Shown here: positions 34,601 through 43,057 of the stretch, piece by piece | Layout: each line of letters begins with the position of its first letter | How positions within the stretch are numbered: the first letter of the stretch is position 1 | Source of the DNA: a bacterium | GTDB taxonomy: Bacteria > SM23-31 | DNA: 64,000 nt | Reading direction: 5' to 3' | Assembly: GCA_028278455.1 (NCBI GenBank) | Contig: JANQEH010000166.1 | Coordinates: 31,371 to 95,370 of the forward strand | The notes under the pieces: generated by a model | Database searches by the model: none | Told to the model about the DNA's origin: nothing | What the model saw: only the letters and a program-made list of their open reading frames with translations | Translations under genes and position numbers: made by a program

Positions 34601-36399
34601 CTATGCTGCCCCTGGCGATGGGCGATTCTGAATACGTCTCACAGATCGGGGCATCATTTGCGATCACCGTGATCGGCGGGCTCTCGGTTGGCACTCTTTT
34701 CACACTCGTGTTCATACCTACAGTATACTCGGGACTGGAATCGTTCCTTTTTTGGTTTAGCAGAATAAACATCAGGATCAAAATATTACAGACTGTAGTT
34801 ATGCTGGTTTCAGGACTTATGATCTATAATTATGTAGATGATATTCTCTGGCAGTTCGCATATTTCTGTATCGTATTAATATCGATTCCCGGATTAACAT
34901 GGTTTGTCCAGGGCAGCCTGAGATATGCGCAGGCAGATTACATCAGCAGGAAAGAAACACTTTCCATAAATATCCGCAGAATGGTGAAGATATACGGAGC
35001 GAAGAGCCGTTTCAGAAGAGAATGGGACAAAGGTTCGAGGATTACAGGGAATATTAAAAAACATGAAGATGAGATTAAAAAACCGTCACTGGATCACATT
35101 GCCTGGCAGCTGCCGATTCTCGGATTCCTTGTCTATTTCGTTTATTTCTACCTTCAGTCCCAGGTCTGGTTTTTTATAATGTCCTTTGTTGTATATTTTC
35201 TGGGTATGATAATGATCAAACCTGTGAGAGAATTTTTTGAATATAAGTCCATTCAGAATAGTAAGAAATCTTACCACAGATTCGGAATAGCTATCAGTTC
35301 TCTTTTTCTAACCGGTTTTCCAGTATTCAGCATGTACATTTTTGATCTTGAAGGTTTTACAAGACCGATTATCTCGCTGATCGGAACCCTCTGGTATGTC
35401 TCGCTTGTACTGTATGGCCTTTCCGCAAAATTCTCTGCCCTTACGATTGAGGAATTGAATTTAAGAAATATAATATACAAGTTCATTTACAGGTACTTCA
35501 GCAAGGCTCCTTTGTTAAGCGCGAAGGATATGACTTTTCATGCATTGAAGGGTGTAACTATCGATATACAGAGCGGGATGTTCGGTTTGCTAGGTCCCAA
35601 CGGCGCCGGAAAGACAACGCTGATGAGAATTATTTGCGGTATTCTCGAAGAAAGCAGGGGAACGATCAGGATAAATGATATAAGCCTTAGAGACAAAAGG
35701 GAAGAGCTCCAGGGACTGATAGGGTATCTTCCCCAGGAATTCGGGTGTTATGATAACCTTACCGCATATGAATTCCTTGATTATATAGCAATTCTGAAAA
35801 ATGTAACAAATTCCAAACAGCGTAAACAGATCATTAACTATGCTTTGAAGGCAGTGCATTTGGAAGACTCAATGAATAATAAGGTCGGTAGTTTTTCCGG
35901 TGGTATGAAACAGCGTGTCGGGATTGCTATGACACTGCTTCATCTCCCAAGGATCCTCGTAGTCGACGAGCCGACCGCAGGACTCGATCCCAAGGAAAGG
36001 ATCAAATTCAGGAACCTTCTGGTAGAGCTGAGCAGGGACAGGATTGTAATCTTTTCGACACATATTATCGAGGATATTTCGAGCACCTGTAACAAGGTTG
36101 CAGTGCTTGACAGGGGTGAGCTATATTATACCGGAGATCCGCAGAAGATGTCGGAATCAGCCGAAGGGAAAGTCTGGCAGATCTATGCAGCACAGGATGA
36201 ATTTGATGAGCTTCAGGAGAAATTATGGATTGTGCATCATAGCAGATCGGGAGATAAGATAAGAATCAGGTGCCTTGCCGATAAGAAACCCTCTGAGCAG
36301 GCTGCAAACGTCAAACCTACACTGGAAGATGCATATTTATGGATGCTTGGAAGGAAAAATGGAAATACTATTATCCCTGAAGGGTCAAGAAAGGAATAA
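31660..36399 (+). CDS. RND efflux pump fused to six-helix linker and ABC ATPase
   Basis: A single 1579-codon reading frame. Residues 1 to about 1030 are a complete RND permease (helix 4 GLVLAIGMLLDNSIVVLENIY, helix 10 LGVVVNNGIIFIDYTN). Residues about 1040-1280 hold about six further membrane helices (such as LQTVVMLVSGLMIYNYV and ISLIGTLWYVSLVLYG). Residues about 1285-1579 are a full ABC-2 ATPase: Walker A GPNGAGKTT (about 1311), signature FSGGMKQRVG (about 1412), Walker B ILVVDEPTAGLDP (about 1430) and H-loop FSTHIIED. The ATPase is paralogous to the 21.4-kb gene. A small ABC-2 permease gene follows 8 bases later and is its natural partner. No frameshift or stop separates the parts. Confidence 0.9.
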   Translation: MSFIRIVIRRKTLVSMLFIGLSMLGYLSYKQLPMELMPNVEYPYLIVRVSGSGEMDPEYIEETAVIPVEGVIATMEKVSSIEASINRRRGTIYVYFDQGADIEYTYLKLQEKLSSLSTDITDEFSINVDKVDTERLSNTFMRLQVRGSGGLERVRAVIDKSIRNDLEYIEGVATVEIVGGQEKVLEIRLNDEATESYGITPSNISNLIRRNNNDRTFVGFAYEKDRHYFVNVVAEYENVTDVENIIVDPSGPVFLKDMAEIYFGVKEQESISRVNGMDAVTIQLVRDANVNLIELSQVTRDIIGKLNRDLRYQDVEIVIQTDEAETMEENMNIIMLLALTGGLLAVLILWFFLRNLKLVITVLFSIPVSLMIAFNFFYAFGISLNSLTLIGLVLAIGMLLDNSIVVLENIYSKISLKRSKEDSVVEGVTEVWKSITAATLTTITVFIPFIFANDHLVKMVGYNIGVSIISTLFVSLVAALLLIPMMSYRLIHKRQEAGKGTFNIVSRNNRVVQVYTLLLKSAIRNPVSIISAVVLLFFLSIGLCLNLSMDVPSEVELKQFDIYAIMPGGTTLENSDEITFQIENEILDIEEIKERVATIYEEESSITVILKDEFEEYNGMSVNEIKDMIEDRLNNFSAADVSLSEPSSSARFGQGMGRKSTASLERMFGIGSQQEKIVLKGDEFELLKKVAADIEYYMNDFETISSVRANVSESQPEIHLLLDNRILNINNVTLNSISTELNSFQTEVSSGAIMKLGTEEYEINIKNESLEEERSFEDLQRLRIPDQSEEEHELDQLGDLVYSYGLTGVNRLDQNKQIEITYSFAQDINESKELLEASRQDISDLLASLNIPAGIYVEIVLDESEFDEFYFLITLAFLLIFMILASVFETITAPVVMMFTIPLATIGSLWALIFTGNSLFNINSLLGFLILLGVVVNNGIIFIDYTNLLRRKGCNRFRALLTAGKNRLRPIMITAITTIVAMLPLAMGDSEYVSQIGASFAITVIGGLSVGTLFTLVFIPTVYSGLESFLFWFSRINIRIKILQTVVMLVSGLMIYNYVDDILWQFAYFCIVLISIPGLTWFVQGSLRYAQADYISRKETLSINIRRMVKIYGAKSRFRREWDKGSRITGNIKKHEDEIKKPSLDHIAWQLPILGFLVYFVYFYLQSQVWFFIMSFVVYFLGMIMIKPVREFFEYKSIQNSKKSYHRFGIAISSLFLTGFPVFSMYIFDLEGFTRPIISLIGTLWYVSLVLYGLSAKFSALTIEELNLRNIIYKFIYRYFSKAPLLSAKDMTFHALKGVTIDIQSGMFGLLGPNGAGKTTLMRIICGILEESRGTIRINDISLRDKREELQGLIGYLPQEFGCYDNLTAYEFLDYIAILKNVTNSKQRKQIINYALKAVHLEDSMNNKVGSFSGGMKQRVGIAMTLLHLPRILVVDEPTAGLDPKERIKFRNLLVELSRDRIVIFSTHIIEDISSTCNKVAVLDRGELYYTGDPQKMSESAEGKVWQIYAAQDEFDELQEKLWIVHHSRSGDKIRIRCLADKKPSEQAANVKPTLEDAYLWMLGRKNGNTIIPEGSRKE

Positions 36400-36407
36400 A
36401 TGGAATA

Positions 36408-37136
36408 ATGAACATTCTAAAGAAAATAATCGATTACCTGGTGTTTCATGCAAGGCTAACGGGATATAACCTGAAGATTATCTTTGCGAACAAGTTCATA
36501 TATTTTGCAGCTTCTTCTTTTGTCGTTTATCTTGCTATTACATTGATCCTTTTTTTCAGTTCTGATATGCAGCTTGCCGAAGCGCAGATATTCTGGACAC
36601 TTCTCGTACCCGGTATCCTGATAGTTTTCTACCCCGTGGCATATAATATCCAGAACGACGTAGATAAGAGGATGATCGATATCCTATTCGGAATACCGAA
36701 TTACCGTTTCAAGATCTGGCTGTTCAAGCTATTCATTATGTTTATTATAGCATTCGGAATTCTGCTGATACTGAGTCTGCTAAGCTCATTCGCGGTTGTT
36801 GATATACCAGTTATCGGGATGGCAATCCAAGTGCTTATTCCGGTGATCTTTGTAAGTTCCATCATCTTCATGATCTCCACTATCGTTGGAGACGGTAACG
36901 GGACTGCAGTGATAACACTAATAATCGGAACTGGTTTGCTGGGCGGGCGTGAATTCATTCAAAGCCATCCGAGGTGGGATATTTTTCTCAATCCGTACTC
37001 TCTGCCGGCTGACATCAACGAGTTGGTCTGGGAAGGGATCATCACGGGTAACAGGGTATACCTCATCATACTGAGTCTCTTCGCAATATTGTTCGGTCTC
37101 CTCAACCTCCAGAAAAGAGAAAGGTTTTTGTATTAA
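36408..37136 (+). CDS. ABC-2 type permease, small
   Basis: 242-residue membrane protein with six predicted helices in the ABC-2 pattern (first near KFIYFAASSFVVYLAITLIL, last near VYLIILSLFAILFGLLNL). There is no ATPase or soluble domain. It follows the RND-ABC fusion by 8 bases, so it probably pairs with that ATPase. It ends the 15.7-kb efflux operon. The substrate is unknown. Confidence 0.82.
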   Translation: MNILKKIIDYLVFHARLTGYNLKIIFANKFIYFAASSFVVYLAITLILFFSSDMQLAEAQIFWTLLVPGILIVFYPVAYNIQNDVDKRMIDILFGIPNYRFKIWLFKLFIMFIIAFGILLILSLLSSFAVVDIPVIGMAIQVLIPVIFVSSIIFMISTIVGDGNGTAVITLIIGTGLLGGREFIQSHPRWDIFLNPYSLPADINELVWEGIITGNRVYLIILSLFAILFGLLNLQKRERFLY

Positions 37137-37582
37137 AGGGATTGTTCGTATTAAACCTGTCCTTGTAATCCTTAAGACAGACTTGATCACTTTAACAATT
37201 TGTGCGTATTCAATAAGATGGAACATAAAAGACGCCGGTTCCCCGACAGTAGTACACAGGGACGACAGAGTGGAGGCTGATAGGGGATGCATGGTAGATC
37301 TGCATTCAGGGGTGCAGATCATGAGCAAAGATCATTCTCTTATATAAGTCTTCATCATTATTCCCCCTTTTCTTAGGGAGATCAGGGGATTGTGAATTAT
37401 AGTACATAACATCAATTGGTAATTTAAAGAAACACTGGATTCCTCCTTCCTGGGGAGGGACGGGAATAACAGTATTGAAATTTCTTATTAACAGCCGTCA
37501 TTTACAGTAAAAATTAAAGAAATTTTCAAAAATTAATATTATATTATATAGTTTATGTTTGAATGTATCTCAGTAGAGAACT
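37137..37582. other. Intergenic region with decayed GC-rich repeat remnants
   Basis: About 445 bases without a believable gene. Two short stretches look like remnants of dispersed intergenic repeats: CCCCCTTTTCTTAGGGAG followed by ATCAGGGGATTGTGA (near 37353-37389), and CCTCCTTCCTGGGGAGGG (near 37443-37460). Both have C-rich and G-rich arms, as in common bacterial interspersed hairpin repeats. The last 80 bases are A/T-rich and should contain the promoter for the next gene. Confidence 0.4.
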
Positions 37583-38590
37583 ATGTCCGAGAAGAAATCC
37601 GGTAAAACCGGTTCAACAAAATTACGCATAGCAGTGAGTATCCTGATATTTGCTGCGTTCGTAATTTGGTTTGAGATTGAATTCGGATGGGGGAATGTTT
37701 TTCGACAGTTCTCGGATTTTTCCCCTGCAAGAATAGCTGGACTGACGATGCTCGTATTCATAAGCTATATTCTAAGAACAGTCAGGATCTACGATTATAT
37801 GATCACCGGACTCAAAGGGGGTTTCCTGCTGACTACGCGGCTTGTGCTGCTGCATAATTTCTTTAACAATCTTCTTCCGATGAGGACGGGGGAGGCAGCA
37901 TTCCCGTTGCTTATGAAGCGATACTTTTCGATTAAAGTTACAGAATCCGTGTCCGTATTATTCTGGTTGAGACTCCTTGACCTTCATTTTCTCGCAGTCG
38001 CAGCTTTCGTAATCCTTTTCGGAGAATTCTATACCACGGTACCGGGAATATTAATCCTTGCTGCTATTATTTCGGCACCCATATTCGTATATGTGTTCCG
38101 TACAAAACTGGATACGTCGATCGATGAGAAAGGATCGTTGCTGAAACAGATTCTCGGAAAAATTGCCATGGGACTGCCTGACAGTATTCCCCGGCTGCTG
38201 AGAAGCTGGTTCTGGACGGTAATAAACTGGTCTCTGAAACTGACAGCATATGCTGTTATCATTATAACAGTAATGGATATAAACTTTTTCAGCGCTGTAT
38301 TTGCCAGCATTATTGGTGATCTCAGCAGTATACTTCCAATACATGGATTTGCAGGAACGGCTACATATGAAGGCGGAGTGGTCCTTGGTCTGAAATATTT
38401 CAATATTGCGTTTGAACCGGCGCTGAATGCTGCTGTTGTATTGCATATATTTTTCCTTGCCTGCTCATTTATCGGGGCATGCGCAGGGTATCTGATATAT
38501 CCGAAAAGCAAACTGAATAAAACCGGTCAAAATAATGCTGTCCCGGGGATCGCCGGTATGGAAAGCAACAGTCCGGAATATGAATCATAA
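37583..38590 (+). CDS. Lysylphosphatidylglycerol-synthase-TM/YbhN-like flippase protein
   Basis: 335-residue protein with about eight membrane helices of the LPG_synthase_TM (UPF0104/YbhN/AglD C-terminal) family. Family markers are visible: LRTVRIYDYMI and HNFFNNLLPMRTGEAAFPLLMKRYF. No aminoacyltransferase domain is attached. Family members are thought to move or handle lipid-linked intermediates. It starts a run of envelope-sugar genes and overlaps the next (GT2) gene by about 11 bases, so it probably handles that gene's lipid-linked sugar product. Confidence 0.82.
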   Translation: MSEKKSGKTGSTKLRIAVSILIFAAFVIWFEIEFGWGNVFRQFSDFSPARIAGLTMLVFISYILRTVRIYDYMITGLKGGFLLTTRLVLLHNFFNNLLPMRTGEAAFPLLMKRYFSIKVTESVSVLFWLRLLDLHFLAVAAFVILFGEFYTTVPGILILAAIISAPIFVYVFRTKLDTSIDEKGSLLKQILGKIAMGLPDSIPRLLRSWFWTVINWSLKLTAYAVIIITVMDINFFSAVFASIIGDLSSILPIHGFAGTATYEGGVVLGLKYFNIAFEPALNAAVVLHIFFLACSFIGACAGYLIYPKSKLNKTGQNNAVPGIAGMESNSPEYES

Positions 38591-39584
38591 GCCTATGAAC
38601 AAGGATAAAAGATCACTTTCAATTGTTATCCCGCTCTACAATGAAAAAGACAATGTGGAGCCTATGATCGAGGCCGTACACACTGCGGTGAATAAATACA
38701 CAGCATCGTGGGAATTGATAGTTGTTGACGACGGCAGTGTCGACGGTACACCTGAGAAGGTGAAATCGGTGCTGGAGACCTGTGGCCAGAATGTTAAGCT
38801 GGTTTCTCTGCACAGGAATTACGGGCAGACAGCGGCTTTACAGGCAGGGATCGATACGGCTAAAAACGAGATCATAGCGACTCTCGACGGAGACCTGCAG
38901 AATGATCCCGGAGATATAGAAAGACTGATTGACCGTCTTGAACGGGATAACCTCGATCTGATCGTTGGATGGAGAAAGGACAGAAAGGATAAGCTCCTGC
39001 TCAGGAAGATCCCCTCATGGATCGCCAATTTCATTATCGGCAGGGTAACCGGAGTTAAATTGCATGATTACGGGTGCGGATTGAAAGTGTACAGAGCTGA
39101 GATCATAAAAAACGTAAGGCTGTACGGGGAGATGCACAGGTTCATTCCTGCATGGTCTACACTCAGCACATCACCATATAAGATAGCTGAGGAAGTGGTT
39201 ACTCACCATCCGAGGAAGTTCGGAAAATCAAAATACGGATTATCACGGACCTTCCGTGTACTTTTCGATCTGCTGTCGGTTTTCTTCTTTATGAATTTCA
39301 GGGCTAAACCGGGTTACTTCTTCGGTACGATCGGACTTGGATTCGGTTCGGTTGGGAGTCTGATCCTTTTCTATTTGTCATACGTCAAATTCTTTCTTGG
39401 GGAGGACATAGGAACAAGACCGCTTTTACTGGTGGGTGTGGTGTTTGTTATAGCATCGATCCAGCTTCTGACTACCGGTGTTCTTGCGGAATTCCTCTCG
39501 AGGACTTATTTCGAATCTGCTAATGTCAAATCGTATGTTGTCGGAGAGATAAAAGAGGGTGGTTCAGGAAAGAAGAATAAATAG
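38580..39584 (+). CDS. GT2 glycosyltransferase, GtrB/ArnC/DPM1-like
   Basis: About 334 residues: a cytoplasmic GT-A domain followed by two C-terminal membrane helices. Motifs include SIVIPLYNEKDN, VVDDGSVDGTPE, ATLDGDLQNDPGDI and DYGCGLKVYRAEII. Such enzymes load a sugar from a nucleotide sugar onto polyprenyl phosphate. The ORF track start at 38535 is too far into the previous gene. ATG 38580 (overlapping the previous stop) or ATG 38595 are realistic; I chose 38580 because GGA precedes it. Confidence 0.87.
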   Translation: MNHKPMNKDKRSLSIVIPLYNEKDNVEPMIEAVHTAVNKYTASWELIVVDDGSVDGTPEKVKSVLETCGQNVKLVSLHRNYGQTAALQAGIDTAKNEIIATLDGDLQNDPGDIERLIDRLERDNLDLIVGWRKDRKDKLLLRKIPSWIANFIIGRVTGVKLHDYGCGLKVYRAEIIKNVRLYGEMHRFIPAWSTLSTSPYKIAEEVVTHHPRKFGKSKYGLSRTFRVLFDLLSVFFFMNFRAKPGYFFGTIGLGFGSVGSLILFYLSYVKFFLGEDIGTRPLLLVGVVFVIASIQLLTTGVLAEFLSRTYFESANVKSYVVGEIKEGGSGKKNK

Positions 39585-39634
39585 TAATTCGACGTATTCG
39601 TTTTGCTCACAGGTGATAAAAAGAATCTGCGTGC

Positions 39635-39684
39635 TGAGATTTCTCGGCTTGCCCCTTGCAATCGGGGCTTCGCTCGAAATGACA
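39635..39684. repeat. Dispersed intergenic repeat remnant
   Basis: GAGATTTCTCGGCTTGCCCC ... CGCTCGAAATGACAA, with an internal CCCCTTGCAATCGGGG hairpin, resembles the widespread bacterial intergenic repeat of the type GAGATTTCTCGCTTCGCTCGAAATGACA. Only one copy is seen in this window, so the call rests on recognition of the pattern. Confidence 0.5.
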
Positions 39685-39737
39685 ATAATAATATATTGAA
39701 ACAATTAATTTTAATATTTCAATTATAAAGATTTTTA

Positions 39738-41285
39738 ATGAATACTGTTATAGATACACATAAGACAATTTTTATACTGCTTCTGGTTATCGGATTGAGT
39801 TTTTTCTACAGGCTTGGTGATGCCCCGCTATTCGACAGAGATGAAGGGGCATTCAGCGAAGCCACAAGAGAGATGACTCTAAACAAAGATTATATATCAA
39901 CCTTCCTGAACGGTGAACCGAGATACGATAAACCTATCCTTGTTTACTGGTTCCAGCTGGTCAGCGTACTCATATTCGGGATAAATGAATTTGCTTTCAG
40001 GTTTCCGTCAACTGTATTTGCAGGTTTATGGATTTTCACGATCTTTCTCTTCTGCAGGCAGCATTTCGACAACATAACATCGCTGATTGCTGGGATAATC
40101 GGTGCGACATCGATATGGACGATCATTATCGGAAGGGCGGCCACCGCGGATGCTCTGCTGAATCTTTTACTCGTTCTGACGATGTTCAGCCTTTTTACAT
40201 ATATCAAAACGGGCAGCAGAAAGTCATTATATCTGCTGTTTCTCTGGGCGGGCCTTGGTACACTAACCAAAGGCCCGGTCGCAATAGTTATACCTTTTTT
40301 CGTAGGACTCGTATATTATATTTCAAAGAAGCAGTGGAAACCATGGTTTAAGGCTGTTTTCGATCCGGCAGGGATCGTAATATTCTGCGTTGTTACACTG
40401 CCCTGGTATATTTTTCAGTACGTGAAAGAAGGGATGCCTTTTATTGAGGGATTCTTTTTTAAACACAATGTTGACAGATATATGTCTCCCATGGAAGGAC
40501 ATGCGGGATCAATAGTTTATTACCTTCTTTTTACATTTATTATTATAATACCGTACACTTCGATACTAATTAGGATAATTCCAAAAGTAAAATCGTTCAG
40601 GGAAGATGATTTGGACAGATTCCTGTGGATTTGGTTTTTCTTTGTGCTGATATTTTTTACGGCATCGGGAACAAAGCTGCCTCATTATCTCCTTTATGGA
40701 GCAACACCGCTATTCATTTTCATGGCAAAATACCGGAATATGATCAAAGCAAGGTTCGCGGGAATGATACCCGTATTTTTCCTGGGATTGATTGTACTTT
40801 TCCTTCCGGAAATTGTGGAGATTGTTATCCCGAATCTCAATGATGAGTTTTCAGCTGCAATGCTTAGTGAGGCAGGTGGAGCTTATAATCTGAGCTACCG
40901 GGTGATATGCATGCTGTCATTGGCTGCATTTACATATCTTGCCTTTACCCGAAAAATGGAAGTTTGGAAGAGTATTTTAATTGGGGGAGTTATAAATACC
41001 TTCATCATAGTCCATGTTCTGATGCAGGCAGTCGGTTATGTTATGCAGGCGCCGGTCAAGGAGGCTGCACTTTTTGCGAAACAGAATAATTATAAAGTAG
41101 TTGCATGGGATATCGATAATCCGAGTTTCAGTGTATACCTGATGGATATCACTCCGCTACGTAAACCTTCTGTGGGTGAGATAGTGTTTACAAAAACAAA
41201 GAATCTATCAAAACTTTCAGAGTATGAGATCATCTATGAGCGTGGAGGATTTGCTTTAGCACATGTTAAAGAAGACTCTAATTGA
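39738..41285 (+). CDS. ArnT/PMT-like (GT39/GT83) membrane glycosyltransferase
   Basis: 515 residues with about twelve membrane helices. The catalytic first loop contains FDRDEGAFSEATREM, and the family block YDKPILVYWFQ follows, matching ArnT-like enzymes that transfer a sugar from polyprenyl phosphate to an acceptor outside the inner membrane. The C-terminal soluble tail is short. It lies behind the GT2 gene that could make its lipid-linked donor and overlaps the PAP2 gene by 23 bases. The acceptor (lipid A, protein or polymer) cannot be told. Confidence 0.87.
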   Translation: MNTVIDTHKTIFILLLVIGLSFFYRLGDAPLFDRDEGAFSEATREMTLNKDYISTFLNGEPRYDKPILVYWFQLVSVLIFGINEFAFRFPSTVFAGLWIFTIFLFCRQHFDNITSLIAGIIGATSIWTIIIGRAATADALLNLLLVLTMFSLFTYIKTGSRKSLYLLFLWAGLGTLTKGPVAIVIPFFVGLVYYISKKQWKPWFKAVFDPAGIVIFCVVTLPWYIFQYVKEGMPFIEGFFFKHNVDRYMSPMEGHAGSIVYYLLFTFIIIIPYTSILIRIIPKVKSFREDDLDRFLWIWFFFVLIFFTASGTKLPHYLLYGATPLFIFMAKYRNMIKARFAGMIPVFFLGLIVLFLPEIVEIVIPNLNDEFSAAMLSEAGGAYNLSYRVICMLSLAAFTYLAFTRKMEVWKSILIGGVINTFIIVHVLMQAVGYVMQAPVKEAALFAKQNNYKVVAWDIDNPSFSVYLMDITPLRKPSVGEIVFTKTKNLSKLSEYEIIYERGGFALAHVKEDSN

Positions 41286-42090
41286 ATTCCGCGATTCTGT
41301 TGACAATTGCAACTGGATATGGTTTCCTCCGCTGCTGTTCGCTCTGACGGGATTGATAATTTATCTATCTGACAGTAATTTGTTTTTCTTTCAGATTATC
41401 AATTCAGGCAGAAACCAATACCTCGAATTTTTTTGGGCAAATATCAATATACTTGGAGATGCCTTCTTTATAGTAGTTATACAACTGCTATGGATCAGGA
41501 GGCGACCTGAAATAGTCTGGTCGTCGGTCTTTGCGGCTTTTCCGGCATTCCTTATCTCTCACGGGATCAAGGTACTTTTATCGATTCCCAGACCAGCAGG
41601 TACACTACCTCAGGAGATGATAAATATTCTCGGGCCGGTATTTACTCAGAATTCCTTTCCATCCGGACATGCCACTACAGTTTTTACTGTGGCGGGTGTA
41701 TGGATATTGTGCACAGACTCGGTAAGTATAAAGTATATTTCCCTGTTCTCAGCATTCATGATAGGTTATTCGCGTATAGTTGCAGGGGTGCACTGGCCGG
41801 TTGATATCATGGGAGGCGCAATAATAGGTTGGATATCCGCATGCGCGGGTATAGTGATATATTCAAAATTTAGATGGAGCAGAAAAAGGTTATCAATCAA
41901 TATTCTTACAGTGCTCCTGATCGCAGCAGGCATTGTTCTCCTGTTTCAGTATGATACGGGTTTCGAACAGGCTGTAATCTTCCACAGGGTATTCGCCGGA
42001 GCATGCGTTATTACAGGAACGATTAGTCTAATGCTGAATTTCAGGAATAAAGAGTTAGATGCATGCAAAAAGAGTATTAACGTTCGATAA
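41263..42090 (+). CDS. PAP2-family membrane phosphatase
   Basis: 275-residue membrane protein with the three acid-phosphatase motifs: KVLLSIPRP (about 105-113), PSGH (about 132-135) and SRIVAGVHWPVD (about 169-180). The family removes phosphate from polyprenyl pyrophosphate or from lipids at the periplasmic face. It is coupled to the ArnT-like gene by overlap, so recycling of the spent lipid carrier is a reasonable role. Its 3' end overlaps the convergent hydrolase gene by 14 bases. Confidence 0.88.
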   Translation: MLKKTLIEFRDSVDNCNWIWFPPLLFALTGLIIYLSDSNLFFFQIINSGRNQYLEFFWANINILGDAFFIVVIQLLWIRRRPEIVWSSVFAAFPAFLISHGIKVLLSIPRPAGTLPQEMINILGPVFTQNSFPSGHATTVFTVAGVWILCTDSVSIKYISLFSAFMIGYSRIVAGVHWPVDIMGGAIIGWISACAGIVIYSKFRWSRKRLSINILTVLLIAAGIVLLFQYDTGFEQAVIFHRVFAGACVITGTISLMLNFRNKELDACKKSINVR

Positions 42091-43057
42091 GCCCATTATT
42101 AATAATCCATTCTGCAACTACACCTGTTAATTCTGCAAGCAATCCTTTATTCGTCGGGTGGATATGGTCAGATTCAAACCATATCAGTTCTTTAGGATCG
42201 CCAGCTTTTTCATAAAGTTTCATCACAGATTCTCGAGGGACCTGACTGTCATTCCTTCCATTCACTATCAATACATGTCTCGGAGATATATTGTTTATGT
42301 GCTTTAGGGGTTCAAGAGGGTAAAGCAGGGATTCTGCCAGATAACCGGCTGTTCCCCGGAGAAATGCGGGAACTTCTTTCGTGTTCTCTTTAATAAGCAG
42401 CGATATGTCACCTCCGCCGTACAAAGCTGCCGATGCTTTGATTCTTTCATCCAGCGAAGCAGCGGCAATGGCAAAAAAGGATCCGAAACTTCCCCCTGTG
42501 ACGAAAATATTTTCTTTATCAACTTCTTCGAGCGTATGTAGGTAATCAATGAGTGTTAGTATGGCGGGAACAGTATTGAAACAGGCCTCCCGGATTGCCG
42601 GAACAGCTTTCAGGAACTCCAAAACAGAGAGTTTTGACATTTTCCCACTATAGGGATAATCAAATGACGCAAAAATGAATTCGGAGGCAAGTTCTACTTC
42701 TGCAACCAGATCAATTACCCCCTTACCCCGTTCAACTCCCCCGAGAAGAATCATTGCCGGAATTGGTTTTTCACTTTCAGGAATACGGATAGTGCAGTTC
42801 AGGGTGGGTAGTTTTTCACTTGCTAGGCCTAATTCGTAGGTTATGCTATTATCAGTAAAAACAGTATCTCCGGGAGCTGCGGATGTTATATTTGCACGGT
42901 TTTCCAGAAGACGTTCTGACGGATCTATGCTGCGGAGATAGAGTGAAATGATAGAACAGATTATTATTACAAAACCGGTCAAAGAGATTGCAGTTACTAT
43001 TGTTTTTTTTAGATTTCTCAAATTCAATTCTCTGGTACTGGCTGTTATTGAATACAA
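42077..43057 (-). CDS. Membrane-anchored alpha/beta hydrolase
   Basis: 326 residues with one N-terminal membrane helix (about 19-40) and an exported alpha/beta-hydrolase domain. The nucleophile elbow is GGSFGS (S190), the likely acid is D270 in VNGRNDSQVP, and the histidine is H298 or H300 in SDHIHP. It resembles dienelactone hydrolase/prolyl oligopeptidase-type esterases. No ATG is available near the N terminus; the annotated start is TTG 43057, with in-frame TTGs at 43027 and 43021 as alternatives. It overlaps the end of the epimerase gene by 13 bases and is probably co-transcribed with it. The substrate is unknown. Confidence 0.75.
   Translation of the reverse strand: MYSITASTRELNLRNLKKTIVTAISLTGFVIIICSIISLYLRSIDPSERLLENRANITSAAPGDTVFTDNSITYELGLASEKLPTLNCTIRIPESEKPIPAMILLGGVERGKGVIDLVAEVELASEFIFASFDYPYSGKMSKLSVLEFLKAVPAIREACFNTVPAILTLIDYLHTLEEVDKENIFVTGGSFGSFFAIAAASLDERIKASAALYGGGDISLLIKENTKEVPAFLRGTAGYLAESLLYPLEPLKHINNISPRHVLIVNGRNDSQVPRESVMKLYEKAGDPKELIWFESDHIHPTNKGLLAELTGVVAEWIINNGLIER

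Noticed and set aside
36918-37328. 136-codon minus-strand ORF extending into the intergenic region
   Set aside because: Mostly antisense to the ABC-2 permease gene; no ribosome site and no recognisable fold.
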